Of a stretch of 64,000 nt of DNA, positions 22,165-30,338 are shown piece by piece. The position numbers and the translations under genes are program-made. This stretch comes from Effrenium voratum (Eukaryota > Sar > Dinophyceae > Suessiales > Symbiodiniaceae): the NCBI GenBank assembly GCA_963377175.1, contig CAUJNA010001415.1:1-64000 (forward strand). Direction: 5' to 3'. The notes beneath the pieces are model-generated. The model worked only from the letters and a program-made list of their open reading frames with translations. It was not told the DNA's origin and made no database searches. The stretch's first letter is position 1. Every line of letters starts with the position of its first letter.

Positions 22165-23342
22165 CCACAGACTCGGCAAGAGACTCGCCGAGCGACTCGG
22201 CGAGCGACTCGGCGGGCGACTCGAAGGGAGACGAGCGATTCGGCGGGCAACTCGGCAAGACACTCAAGAAGAGACTCGGCAACAAACTCGGCAAGAGACT
22301 CGGCAAGAGACTCGGCAAGGGGCTCGGCAAGACACTCGGCAAGAGACTCAACAAGAGATTCGGTAAGAGACTCGACAAGAGACTCGACAAGAGACTCAGC
22401 AAGAGATTCGGTAATAGACTCGGCAAGAGACTCGGCAAGAGACTCGGCAAGAGACTCAACAAGAGACTCGGCAAGAGACTCGGCAAGAGACTCAACGAGA
22501 GACTCGACAAGACTCAACAAAAGACTTGACAAGAGACTGAACCAGAGGCTCCACAAAACACTCGGCAAGAGACTCGCCAAAAGACTCAACAACAGACTCC
22601 GCAAGAGACTCAACAAGAGATTCGGTAATAACTCGGCAAGAAAGAGACTCAATAAGAGACTAGGCAAGAGGCTCGGCAAGAGACTTGGCAAGAGACTCAA
22701 CAAGAGATTCGGTAAGAGACTCGGCAAGAGACTCGACAAGAGAGAGAGAGAGACTCGGCAAGAGACTCGGCAAGAGACTCGGCAAAAGACTCGGAAAGAG
22801 CCAAGAGACTTAACGAAAGACTCGGCAAGAAACTCGGCAAGAGAATCAACAAAGAGAGACTCGGCAAGAGACTCAACAAGAGCGGCAAGAGACTCAACGA
22901 GTGACTGGGCAAGAGACTCAACAAGAGACTCAGCAGGAGACTCAACGAGAGACTTGGCGCGAAACTCTTCAAGAGACTCTGCAAGTGACGCGGCAAGAGA
23001 CTCGGCAAGCGACTCTGCGAGAGACTCAACAAGAGACTCAGCAAGAGACTCAACAAGAGAGTCGACAAGACTCAACAAAAGACTTGACAAGAGACTGAAC
23101 CAGAGGCTCTACAAAACACTCGGCAAGAGACTCGGCAAGAGACTCAACAAGAGACTTTGCAAGAGACTCGGCAAGAGACTTGGCAAGATACGCAACGAGA
23201 GGCTCGCCAAGAGACTCAACAAAAGACCCGGCAAGAGACTCAACAAGGGACACGGCAAGCGACTCAACAAGAGACTCGGCAAGAGACTCGGCAAGAGACT
23301 CGGCAAGAGACTCGGCAAGACACTCGGCAAAAGACTCGGCAC
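22165..23342. repeat. Large minisatellite, GACTCGGCAAGA-type units
   Basis: About 1.2 kb of 12-base units (gactcggcaaga with variants gactcaacaaga and gactcgacaaga), interleaved in higher-order patterns; for example, a block near 22500-22570 recurs near 23050-23120. Long open frames on both strands (Ser-Leu-Ala-Glu on minus, Arg-Asp/Gln-Glu-Thr on plus) are translations of the unit. Confidence 0.95.
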
Positions 23343-24000
23343 TTGTAGCCGTCGTTCCGGAAGGAATCCATTTCAGCCGTGGCATCCTGAACCCAGTAGA
23401 AGAAGACCGGGTGTTTGGCCTGCGGCTACTGCTCACGCTGCTCACATGGCTCACAAGCACTGGCAGCCCTGGCCTTGAGGCTATACGCTGCTTCTGCCTG
23501 AGTTAAGTGGGATAGAAAGCCTGTAGCCGCAACTCAATGCCACAAAAAACGCATGGAAAACTCGGAAAGGCAGTTAAACGAGGGTTGAGTTTGTTCGCAA
23601 TTCCTCAAGCGGCGCTTGCCTGTTCGACTGCGAGGCGAAAGAAACTCCGCTGCTCATCATCCAGCACTCGAAGCCCACTGTGCGCGTTCGGGTTGTCATA
23701 CTCACCTCAGCTCACCCGAGCCAAAAGCTCATTCGACTAGCCTTTGCGCAGCCATGTTCACAACCGCACAATCTTCAACACAATCCGCCGGCACTGCCGG
23801 CGTGTCTTGTGGATGTTCTTGTATGTGTAGTCTTGTTTGTGTTTCAGTGCTGTGTTGCACTGACGTCAGCCCCCCCTTCCCCCCCCCCACCCCTCCCCAA
23901 AAAAATGGAGAAAAGGGGGGGCCCGGGGGGTGGCCTGTTGATGGTCCCCTGTTCTGGTTTTTATGTTAATCTCAAATCTGTGTTCCCCCTTATTCGTTTT
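23343..24000. other. Junction region before the AT-rich viral island
   Basis: Mixed-composition DNA with homopolymer C and G runs at 23868-23930. A minus-strand frame (24051-23950, MITLTKTINELPKTPLL) is AT-rich in style and may be the first remnant of the viral island. No other gene was recognised. Confidence 0.35.
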
Positions 24001-24323
24001 TAAAAGGGGTGTTTTGGGGAGCTCATTTATCGTTTTCGTTAAGGTAATCATTTGGGAAAAAAGTCGCCTTGTTCATTGTTGGGCTGGGGGCCGACATTCT
24101 TTTCATTTGAAAGAGTTAACCAACCCTCTTAGTAGTTATCAAGTTCTGGGGTGTTGGTGGTGTGTTTGTTTTGTTAGTGTTTTCTCAGTAATTTTCATTT
24201 ATAGGTTAAAAGTTCAGTATAATTATAACGTATAAGATTTTACATGTTATTATTATATTATGACTATAATTTCAGTTCAGGATACTAATTTAATTGATTA
24301 TTCTTACTTCTTTCATACATCAT

Positions 24324-24790
24324 TTTCAAATAATATTAATATCTCTCACTGTGTTTTGAACATTAAACTTTTCACTTTCAATAAATATTTTGATATTTTC
24401 TTTAACATCTTCTCCTTTCTTTTGGCTATAACCCAACATCCATAATATATCATCAATCATTTCATATTTTGCTTACTGATTTTAAGAAACTGTTTAACAT
24501 AATCGTAAGGTGGTATTGTATTTACAATTAGAAATATTAAAATCTCAGCTTCTACATTTCTATTATGTATTCTTTTTATTCCCAACAGGCATTTGATTAA
24601 AAAATTGATTATCTCTCCAATTTTTATAATTTTTACATATGTCTTCTTCACCATCCATTGAATAGTTAATAATATTATTCACTATTTCATTAGGTAAATT
24701 CAATTTATACAATTCCAAACTTTCTTTTTTGAAGTGACAACAATCATAGCATTTTTTATTGGTATTATTATTGATTTCATCACCGTTCAT
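24324..24790 (-). pseudogene. F-box-like viral protein, frameshifted
   Basis: The start at 24790 is well placed 11 bases after a TATA-like box. The first 75 codons include LYKLNLPNEIVNNIINYSM, an F-box-like opening (LP-E---I--Y), preceded by a CYDCCH cluster. Near 24610-24640 the frame changes to INFLIKCLLGIKRIHN and PPYDYVKQFLKISKQ, ending at 24457. An adjoining frame (24467-24335, MIDDILWMLGYSQKK) overlaps the stop as ATGA and probably was the C-terminus. F-box proteins recruit targets to SCF ubiquitin ligases; that role here is inferred from a short motif. Confidence 0.5.
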
Positions 24791-24832
24791 TTTCCACTTA
24801 ATATATAAGGTAATATTTCTTTCAGTAGTTTT
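24791..24832 (-). promoter_or_regulatory. Viral promoter module P1
   Basis: Read on the minus strand: AAAACTACTGAAAGAA (24832-24817), a 7-base gap, the TATA-like box CTTATATATTAAG, then the ATG at 24790. The same elements at the same spacing precede the genes starting at 25481 and 26138. Confidence 0.7.
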
Positions 24833-24968
24833 GGCTAGGGGTTGCTGGTCGGCTGGTCTGGGTTTCAGGTTTAATTTAAATCTCTTAGCCTTCTTGTTAG
24901 ATTATAAAACAATGTTTAATCATACTATAATTAGATATTACGATTAAACCATGAAATCATTGTTTCTG
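24825..24968. repeat. Intergenic cassette, copy 1
   Basis: This intergenic stretch (agtagttttggc, ggttgctggtcggctgg, ctgggtttcaggttta, cttcttgttag and a terminal hairpin) is repeated at 25513-25649 with about 85 percent identity by eye. It sits at the equivalent place between viral genes. Confidence 0.85.
24914..24949 (-). terminator. Hairpin downstream of the 174-residue gene
   Basis: GTTTAATC and GATTAAAC form an 8-bp perfect stem with a roughly 20-base AT-rich loop, 20 bases past the stop codon of the gene ending at 24969. Its counterpart at 25606-25641 sits equally close to the next gene's stop. I infer a transcript-end signal, as described for other large and satellite viruses. Confidence 0.5.
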
Positions 24969-25481
24969 TTATGTAAAAATTTCAAATGCAATATGTTCTA
25001 TAGTAATGATTTTGTTTCGTTTCATAGTCTGTTTTATTTCTTCAACTATTTTTTCAATAAAAAATTGTAATGACGCTCTACTTGATATCTTATTCTGTTT
25101 AGATGATGAATAAGAACGACAGTTGCAAATATTATTATTATACATAATTTTCGAACTAACTTCTATTCCAACCTTTATTTCTTCATCATACTTCATCATT
25201 CTTAATAATTCTTTTGGTGGTTTCAACACATATGAAAGCGCTTTATCACCTTTCAAACATTTATTGCTAATCAACGCAAAATATATACTTTCTCCTACTC
25301 GTCCAGTGTAAATAAACGGTTTCCATTTCCTTTGTAAGACCCTTAATGCTTTACACTGTTTTAGTCTTTGCCACCCTTCATTGCCAATCATATAAGAAGC
25401 GATGTTTAACAATGTTTCCACAGGTAAGCTAGCACAATTCTCAACCATAAAATTATTCTCTGACATTTTACCCTCACTCAT
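24969..25481 (-). CDS. F-box-like viral protein, intact
   Basis: The frame is open from 25493, but that first ATG overlaps the TATA-like box. The ATG at 25481 has the same 11-base distance from the box as in the sister genes, so I choose it. The protein starts MSEGKMSENNF. CASLPVETLLNIASYMIG followed by WQRLKQCKALRVLQRKWKP resembles an F-box. The rest (for example LKPPKELLRMMKYDEEIKVG) is not recognised. About 170 residues, intact. With the neighbour at 24324-24790 it looks like a diverged tandem duplicate under duplicated control DNA. Confidence 0.6.
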   Translation of the reverse strand: MSEGKMSENNFMVENCASLPVETLLNIASYMIGNEGWQRLKQCKALRVLQRKWKPFIYTGRVGESIYFALISNKCLKGDKALSYVLKPPKELLRMMKYDEEIKVGIEVSSKIMYNNNICNCRSYSSSKQNKISSRASLQFFIEKIVEEIKQTMKRNKIITIEHIAFEIFT

Positions 25482-25493
25482 TTTTCTCTTCAT

Positions 25494-25525
25494 ATATAAG
25501 GCTTTTTCTTTAAGTAGTTTTATGG
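25494..25525 (-). promoter_or_regulatory. Viral promoter module P2
   Basis: Read on the minus strand: AAAACTACTTAAAGAAAAAG, then CCTTATATATG overlapping the first possible ATG. The box-to-ATG spacing used to choose the start at 25481 equals that of P1 and P3. Confidence 0.7.
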
Positions 25526-25649
25526 GCGGGGGTTACTGGTCGGCTGGCCTGGGTTTCAGGTTTAGTTCAAATGTCTTAACCTTCTTGTTAGGTTATAAAA
25601 ACTAGGTTTAATCATGTTATAATTGAATAATATCATTAAACTAAATCAC
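25513..25649. repeat. Intergenic cassette, copy 2
   Basis: Direct repeat of 24825-24968, including gtagttttatgggcggggg, ctggtcggctgg, ctgggtttcaggttta, cttcttgttagg and the terminal hairpin (25606-25641, GTTTAAT/ATTAAAC stem). A partial third copy of the left part follows 26170 (aagtagtttttattttatg, ggggcggggttta). Confidence 0.85.
25606..25641 (-). terminator. Hairpin downstream of the 162-residue gene
   Basis: Stem GTTTAAT/ATTAAAC with partly paired extensions, 9 bases past the stop at 25650. It is equivalent to the hairpin at 24914-24949. Confidence 0.45.
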
Positions 25650-26138
25650 TCATGCTTTCCATCCACCTATTCCATCCCACCAGAATTCAATAATTCGCAT
25701 CTGACCATCTACTAGACTGTCTTCTTTGTTTTGTTTCCGTATCGCTCCTGATAAGATATAGTGGTTAATAATCATTGCTTTAAACTTTCCATCTCGGTTT
25801 AACTTCTTACCACAGTCTTTTATGATGTCTTCATCTGTTAGGTTTTCATACATTTCTTTCATGATGTCAAACCTAACAAATGAGTATATTGCCATCAAGT
25901 TTAATCCGCTATTATCCCTAAACCTGTTAATGACAGCGTTCCAGAATTCTTCGTTTTCATCAACCGGTGGCAAAGGGTGTCTTTTGATGAAATCCTTTAT
26001 TTTGTTTAACTTTTCTTCCAATTCCTTTCTATAACTGTCATTATCATCATCTTCTTCGTCTGATAGCGTCCAGTTTGATAAGTCAGCAATCACTCCGACA
26101 TTTTCTAAATTCAAGTCCTCTAATCTTATTCCAGCCAT
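25650..26138 (-). CDS. Unknown AT-rich virus protein, 162 residues
   Basis: Intact frame starting MAGIRLEDLNLENVG. It has an acidic stretch (LSDEEDDDNDSYRKELEEKL, about residues 24-43) followed by a helical region and HPLPPVDENEEFWNAVINRF, and ends GGWKA. No family was recognised. Promoter module P3 lies directly upstream, and the start fits the shared spacing. Its AT-rich codon use matches the other viral genes of the island. Confidence 0.6.
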   Translation of the reverse strand: MAGIRLEDLNLENVGVIADLSNWTLSDEEDDDNDSYRKELEEKLNKIKDFIKRHPLPPVDENEEFWNAVINRFRDNSGLNLMAIYSFVRFDIMKEMYENLTDEDIIKDCGKKLNRDGKFKAMIINHYILSGAIRKQNKEDSLVDGQMRIIEFWWDGIGGWKA

Positions 26139-26182
26139 ATTTTCACTTAATATAATAAGTTAATACTTCTTTAAGTAGTTTT
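26139..26182 (-). promoter_or_regulatory. Viral promoter module P3
   Basis: Minus strand: AAAACTACTTAAAGAA (26182-26167), a short gap, CTTATTATATTAAGTG, then ATG at 26138. The third instance of the module. Confidence 0.7.
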
Positions 26183-26241
26183 TATTTTATGTTAAGGGGC
26201 GGGGTTTATGTTGGTAAAAAATTATTATCTAACAATTTAAT

Positions 26242-27168
26242 ATAACGGCGGGATTAACAAAAGACCAAGTAGTCAGCAACATCTATTACGACTTAGACGA
26301 GGGTTTCGGAAGCAGACAAGCGACACACAAGAAGGCAAAGGAAGAAGACCCAACAATAACATTAGACGATGTAAAGTCTTTCTTAAAGAAACAACCAAAT
26401 AAACAAATCAAAAATTATAGAGGTACTAATTCCTATACCGCTCCATTCGCACGATTTGAATATCGAATAGGCATAATGCATATGTCACCTTTAGCAAAAG
26501 ACAAGAACGTTCCACAGTATGCTTTAGTCGTGATTGACATCTTCAGTAAATTAGCAGATGTAATACCAATGGAGGAAAGAGACGGAGAGCACGTTTTGAA
26601 GGCGATGAGAGCAAGAAAAAAATAGGGTTATCCGATGTCCGTGCATTCTGATGACGATGGCGCGTTTGCAACTAAAAATCAAGTTCAGGATTTCTTCAAC
26701 AGTGAAGGAATAAACCACATCGTCACGAAGACCCACGCAAATGTGGCCGAGCGTTTTATTAGAACGATGAAAAACAAAATTCACGAGAGAGTTAGGTTTA
26801 ACAACATGAAATGGACCGACGCCCTAACGCCAGCATTGAAACAGTATAACAGCACATCACACTCATCAACAAGGATGACACCGTCCGAAGCACACAAGGA
26901 CGACAATGAAATACATGTAAAGGTCAATCTTAAACGACGAGAAAAAAACAAAAGAAAGTATCCCAGAATAGAGGAGAACGACAAGGTAAAAGTGTTCCAA
27001 AAGAAAAGGGGTAATTACACCGACAGAAAGGAGTATAACTCTAAATGGTCTAATAAAATATTCAATGTTGATAAAATTGAATATGATATTATGCGTAATA
27101 AAACTTACAAAGTAGCAGGAATAAACAAACCGCTTTTGAGACACGAAACTTTGTTAGTTAATGATTAA
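26242..27168 (+). pseudogene. Polinton-type (retroviral-like) integrase, inactivated
   Basis: This is an rve-family integrase of the kind carried by polintons and polinton-like viruses. The frame opens ITAGLTKDQVVSNIYYDLDE with ATA at the likely initiator position. A zinc-binding region is not obvious. The core reads VPQYALVVIDIFSKLADV, SVHSDDDGAFATK (second catalytic Asp) and NVAERFIRTMKNK (catalytic Glu). At the first catalytic position I see IGIMHMSPL, without the expected Asp. A TAG at 26623-26625 interrupts the frame. The C-terminus is basic with a chromo/SH3-like look (DKVKVFQKKRGNYTDRKEY). It lies divergent from promoter P3. Confidence 0.8.
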
Positions 27169-27304
27169 ACGTATTTCTTGGTGTCTTCTTTATACTTGAC
27201 TTGATAGCAATCCAGACTTGATTGTTTAGGTTCTTTTATGACTTTTTCATTCAGTTGTTTAACATAAATGTTTCGTATATTTTTGTATTCGCTACTGTCT
27301 CTAT

Positions 27305-27463
27305 CTACTTCTTTGCTTGATAATTGTTATTGTTATTATATGTGGGTTCAATTTTCATGCTCTTTAAGATTTTCAGTATGTTTTCATTTTGCTCCAACAC
27401 TTTTTCTAATCTTGGAAACAACAACTCTAAACTACTGTCAATGTTCGCTAAATGTTCTTCCAT
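27305..27463 (-). CDS. Small coiled-coil peptide, 52 residues
   Basis: ATG at 27463 directly after a tatatat run. The peptide MEEHLANIDSSLELLFPRLE continues as a leucine heptad-like helix (LEKVLEQNENILKIL), ending with an Asn-rich tail and a stop at 27305-27307. Such small coiled-coil genes are common in small DNA viruses, but I can give no function. Confidence 0.4.
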   Translation of the reverse strand: MEEHLANIDSSLELLFPRLEKVLEQNENILKILKSMKIEPTYNNNNNYQAKK

Positions 27464-27597
27464 ATATATACTAAATTATAATACTAAACTTTTAAAACTA
27501 AATGTTGCAATCATGTTAAATCTACTCTTTAAATACTATTTTTTCATCATTTCACGTATAGTTTCCTGTGTTTCCTTATCACCATTATCGGATGGAC

Positions 27598-27745
27598 TAA
27601 CAGCTTCTGCAAGGCAAAAGTTTCCCGCAGAAACTAGCAATTCGCATGTCAGTCAGGCGCGTGGGCTTCAGAATGGGCTGAGCGTGTGTAACTTTGCCAC
27701 TTGGTTCCAGGTGAGCGGCAATGAGCACTCCCAAAGCGTATAGCA
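27598..27745. other. GC-rich insertion inside the AT-rich island
   Basis: About 150 bases of near-50 percent GC (from acagcttctgcaaggcaaaag to gagcactcccaaagcg) interrupt AT-rich DNA and truncate the zinc-ribbon gene. No poly(A) tail or terminal repeat is evident, so its class is unknown. Confidence 0.45.
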
Positions 27746-28020
27746 ATATTATGAACATCTGTTTCTAAGTTGATACTGTGTTTAGTTTTATCAATATTAT
27801 TCATTTTCTTATCATTCTTACTTATTTTGAAACTTGTTGGAATACACGAACATTTACAGTTTCCTTTCTTTTGTATTTCTAATTCATTCTTCATCTCTAA
27901 CATCTTTTTACACATTGGACAAGCAAACTCAATAACTGATGTTTCTTTAACAATTTCTTCTTTTTCTTCATCAGTTGAAGAAACAACTGGTTCAGTCTTA
28001 TTCTTTTTCTTTCTTCCCAT
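27746..28020 (-). pseudogene. Zinc-ribbon viral protein, truncated
   Basis: It starts MGRKKKNKTEPVVSSTDEEK, then FACPMCKKMLEM and GNCKCSCIPTSFKIS, a C--C...C-C-C metal-binding arrangement. After about residue 90 the sequence runs into the GC-rich insertion at 27745. The composition before that point is viral. The function is not known; nucleic-acid binding is plausible from the Lys-rich start and ribbon. Confidence 0.5.
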
Positions 28021-28180
28021 CTATATTAATATTTATACTTTTAATATATTGTATCACAAGCTTAATTAATTCTAATGAATAATAACAGCATTTTTTGGTT
28101 TTATTATCAGTTATAACAACTTGTTCTATATTTTCTACTTTATCTATTGTATCAATATAATCTGAATAACTTCTATTCAT
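27998..28180 (-). CDS. Unknown 60-residue AT-rich frame
   Basis: Starts MNRSYSDYIDTIDKVENIEQ and contains TKKCCYYSLELIKLVIQYIK. The composition and the CCYYSLELIKL phrase recall the CYDCCHFKKESLELYKL region of the gene at 24790, so it could be the start of a third paralogue. Overlap with the zinc-ribbon start is 23 bases. Confidence 0.35.
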   Translation of the reverse strand: MNRSYSDYIDTIDKVENIEQVVITDNKTKKCCYYSLELIKLVIQYIKSININIDGKKEKE

Positions 28181-28202
28181 AAAAAATAAATATAGAATAT
28201 TT

Positions 28203-28835
28203 TCTAAATAATTTTATATTATTTTATTCTGTCAGATGTCCCAATAATAAAACCAATAAACATAACTGATTACGATTTCAAACAATCTAAATATGAACAC
28301 GTGCCAAAACTCCCATTCCGCTCCATCGTTGTAGCATCATCAACCGGTGGTAAAACAGTTTTAATCCGAAACCTTATCCTAAATGTTTATAGGGACTGCT
28401 TCGCCCGTATATTCATTTTTAGCCCGTCAGTTCATAACGACCCTACCTTTGTTGAAGTCAAGAAATACCAAAAAGATCATATGAAGGTTGATGATGAAAA
28501 AGAAAAGTTATATTATGACACCTACCAACCTGAAGAACTGGAAGAAATAGTTAACACACAAAGAAAGATAATTCATTATATGAAAGAACAGAAAATAAAG
28601 AAACTACATTCAATTTTAATAATTGTTGATGATTTTGCAGACGACCCTAAATTTGTTAGATATAGTAAGTTACTTCATGGACTGGCAACGAGAGGTAGAC
28701 ACGATGCCATTAGTTTTTGTTTAAGCGTTCAAAATATAGTGTCCCAGCACCAATCATTAGGTTGAATTCAAGTTCGTTGTATATCTTCAAGTTAAAGAAT
28801 GTATCAGGGTTAATGTCATTCATTGAGGAAAACTC
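28203..28835 (+). pseudogene. A32-type packaging ATPase of the AT-rich virus, 3'-truncated
   Basis: The open frame lacks an ATG. The first recognisable residues are VPIIKPINITDYDF and LPFRSIVVASSTGGKT (Walker A SSTGGKT near 28330-28355), with IFIFSPSVHNDPTFVEVKKY and Walker B LIIVDDFADDPKF near 28617-28655. It aligns along its length with the GC-rich ATPase copies, including the FSPSV and VKKY phrases. A frameshift near 28730 moves APIIRLNSSSLYIFKLK into another frame, and the gene is cut at about 28835 by copia sequence. Confidence 0.8.
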
Positions 28836-30338
28836 TGGGGTCCGATGGATCTGGCTTGATGGGCATCAGCCTGATGGCCGGCGCATCCAAGAACGACTGC
28901 TGAACGGATGAAAACATCACAGCGTGCCAAGTCTTTGGATCATAGTTCTCCCAATTGCATTTGGATGCAGGCAAGACCCCAATCCTGTTCAGCTGATCAG
29001 ATATGATCGCATCGTCCGGAGGTGACGTAATTGGCACGTTGATGCCGATGGTGTGGACGAATGCTGCGCATGCATCGTACTGAGTGGATGAGATGACAAT
29101 TGTCTCAACTTCTTGCAACCATTCCACATGTTCTGACATCGCCAGTCATGAGGATCTTGTTTGAAGATATCGATTTCAGTTTCCGGTGGGTACTGCTTCA
29201 TCGTCTTCTGAAACTTCTGGACTAGCGGATCTTGGATGACCAATGGTTGAACGTCCTTGTTGAACGGGAGGTCCTGAATTCTGACCGCAAGACTACTGCT
29301 GGTCATGTTGAACTTCTTGTCAATGGCTTCCATCTCCTTTCTCAGGATGTCAACCTGCTTGATGGTGAATGGTTCGAAAAGGTCCTCTAAGAGGTACACC
29401 TCGTTGTCAAGTGGTTTCACCTTCAAGTGTCGTAGGAGGATGTGCGCGAGATCCTGGCAGAACTGGTAAGGATACACCTGCGCCAGTTTGGTTCTGCTTC
29501 CGAAAGTACCAGCATTTCCCTCGAGGGGTTGATGTTCATGCTTGACTGAGCTGGTGGAATTTTTGCACCTTCTGAAGATCGGTCTCATTACCTCGGGAGG
29601 TAAGCAGTGCATCAAGCTTGTGGGCTTGAGACTTCTGAGTCCGGATTCAGGATCCTTCAATCCGTATGCACAGAAATCTGAAAACAGTTGCTGCATACAA
29701 TTCAGATACCATATCTTGGATGTCTGAGGATTTTCAATGATGAAATATCTTCCGTGCTTCAGCTGATATCGCACAATGGATGCCACAAACTCAACCATGG
29801 GAAGATAGCGTTTCCGCTTCTCCCAGACTCTTTGTTGGTCTTGTTAGATGTTCTGCATGTTTGACCACAGTCCACAGACCGGTGCCATGAGGATTACATC
29901 AGGTGCTTGCTCCTTGATGATCTCCATGACCATGTGTCGTCCCTTGGATGTCATTACTTCGAATCCGGTGCGGATGTCTACGACGGGAGTCCCAACCTTA
30001 AGACCTGAGAGTGCACAGCACTGACTGAATCTGGCACTTCCTGCAAAGATCTCAAGAACGTGGATCTTTCCTTTACGTACACAATTCCGGTGCGCTTGTT
30101 CAGGAACGGGTGTGAGGTCCTCGACGAACATGTTCTCTGCTGGATGAGGTGCTGCAGGCTTGGGAGTTGTCTTTCCCGCGATGCGTAATGGCACTGAGGA
30201 TTTTGGCTTCGGAGCTGGTGCGGATGACTCTTTCTTCTTGGTATCGGCAGAGGAGCCGGTTTGCTCCTTCTGCAAGGATTCTCGCTCTTCTGGCAATAGA
30301 AGATCAGTTCCAGGTTTCCCCGTAATAAAAGGTTTCAT
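28836..30338 (-). pseudogene. C5-cytosine-methyltransferase-like domain of copia A
   Basis: Downstream of integrase a Lys/Pro linker leads to VLEIFAGSARFSQCCALSG (SAM-binding motif I style), VVDIRTGFEVMT, DVILMAPVCGLWSN (motif IV position, P-V-C rather than P-P-C) and, after an in-frame TAA at 29844-29846, GRYFIIENPQTSKIW (motif VI position, ENP rather than ENV). The later part (FGSRTKLAQVYPYQFCQDLA) resembles the C-terminal motifs. Cytosine methyltransferases captured by dinoflagellate copia elements have been described, so the class is known. The stop and a frame change near 29120 show this copy is dead. Confidence 0.75.

Larger units (their letters stand above)
24000..28835. mobile_element. 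AT-rich endogenous polinton-like virus fragment
   Basis: The base composition falls sharply to AT-rich between about 24.0 and 28.84 kb, unlike both flanks. Inside are a polinton-type integrase (plus), an A32-type ATPase (plus), and a set of small minus-strand genes: two F-box-like proteins, a 162-residue protein, a coiled-coil peptide and a zinc-ribbon protein. Three of these genes share one promoter design. The right end is cut within the ATPase by copia sequence. No capsid genes remain. Confidence 0.8.

Noticed and set aside
21798..23090. 430-codon Ser/Leu/Ala/Glu-rich frame on the minus strand
   Set aside because: It is translation of the 12-base minisatellite. All registers on both strands are open, and no non-repeat domain is present.
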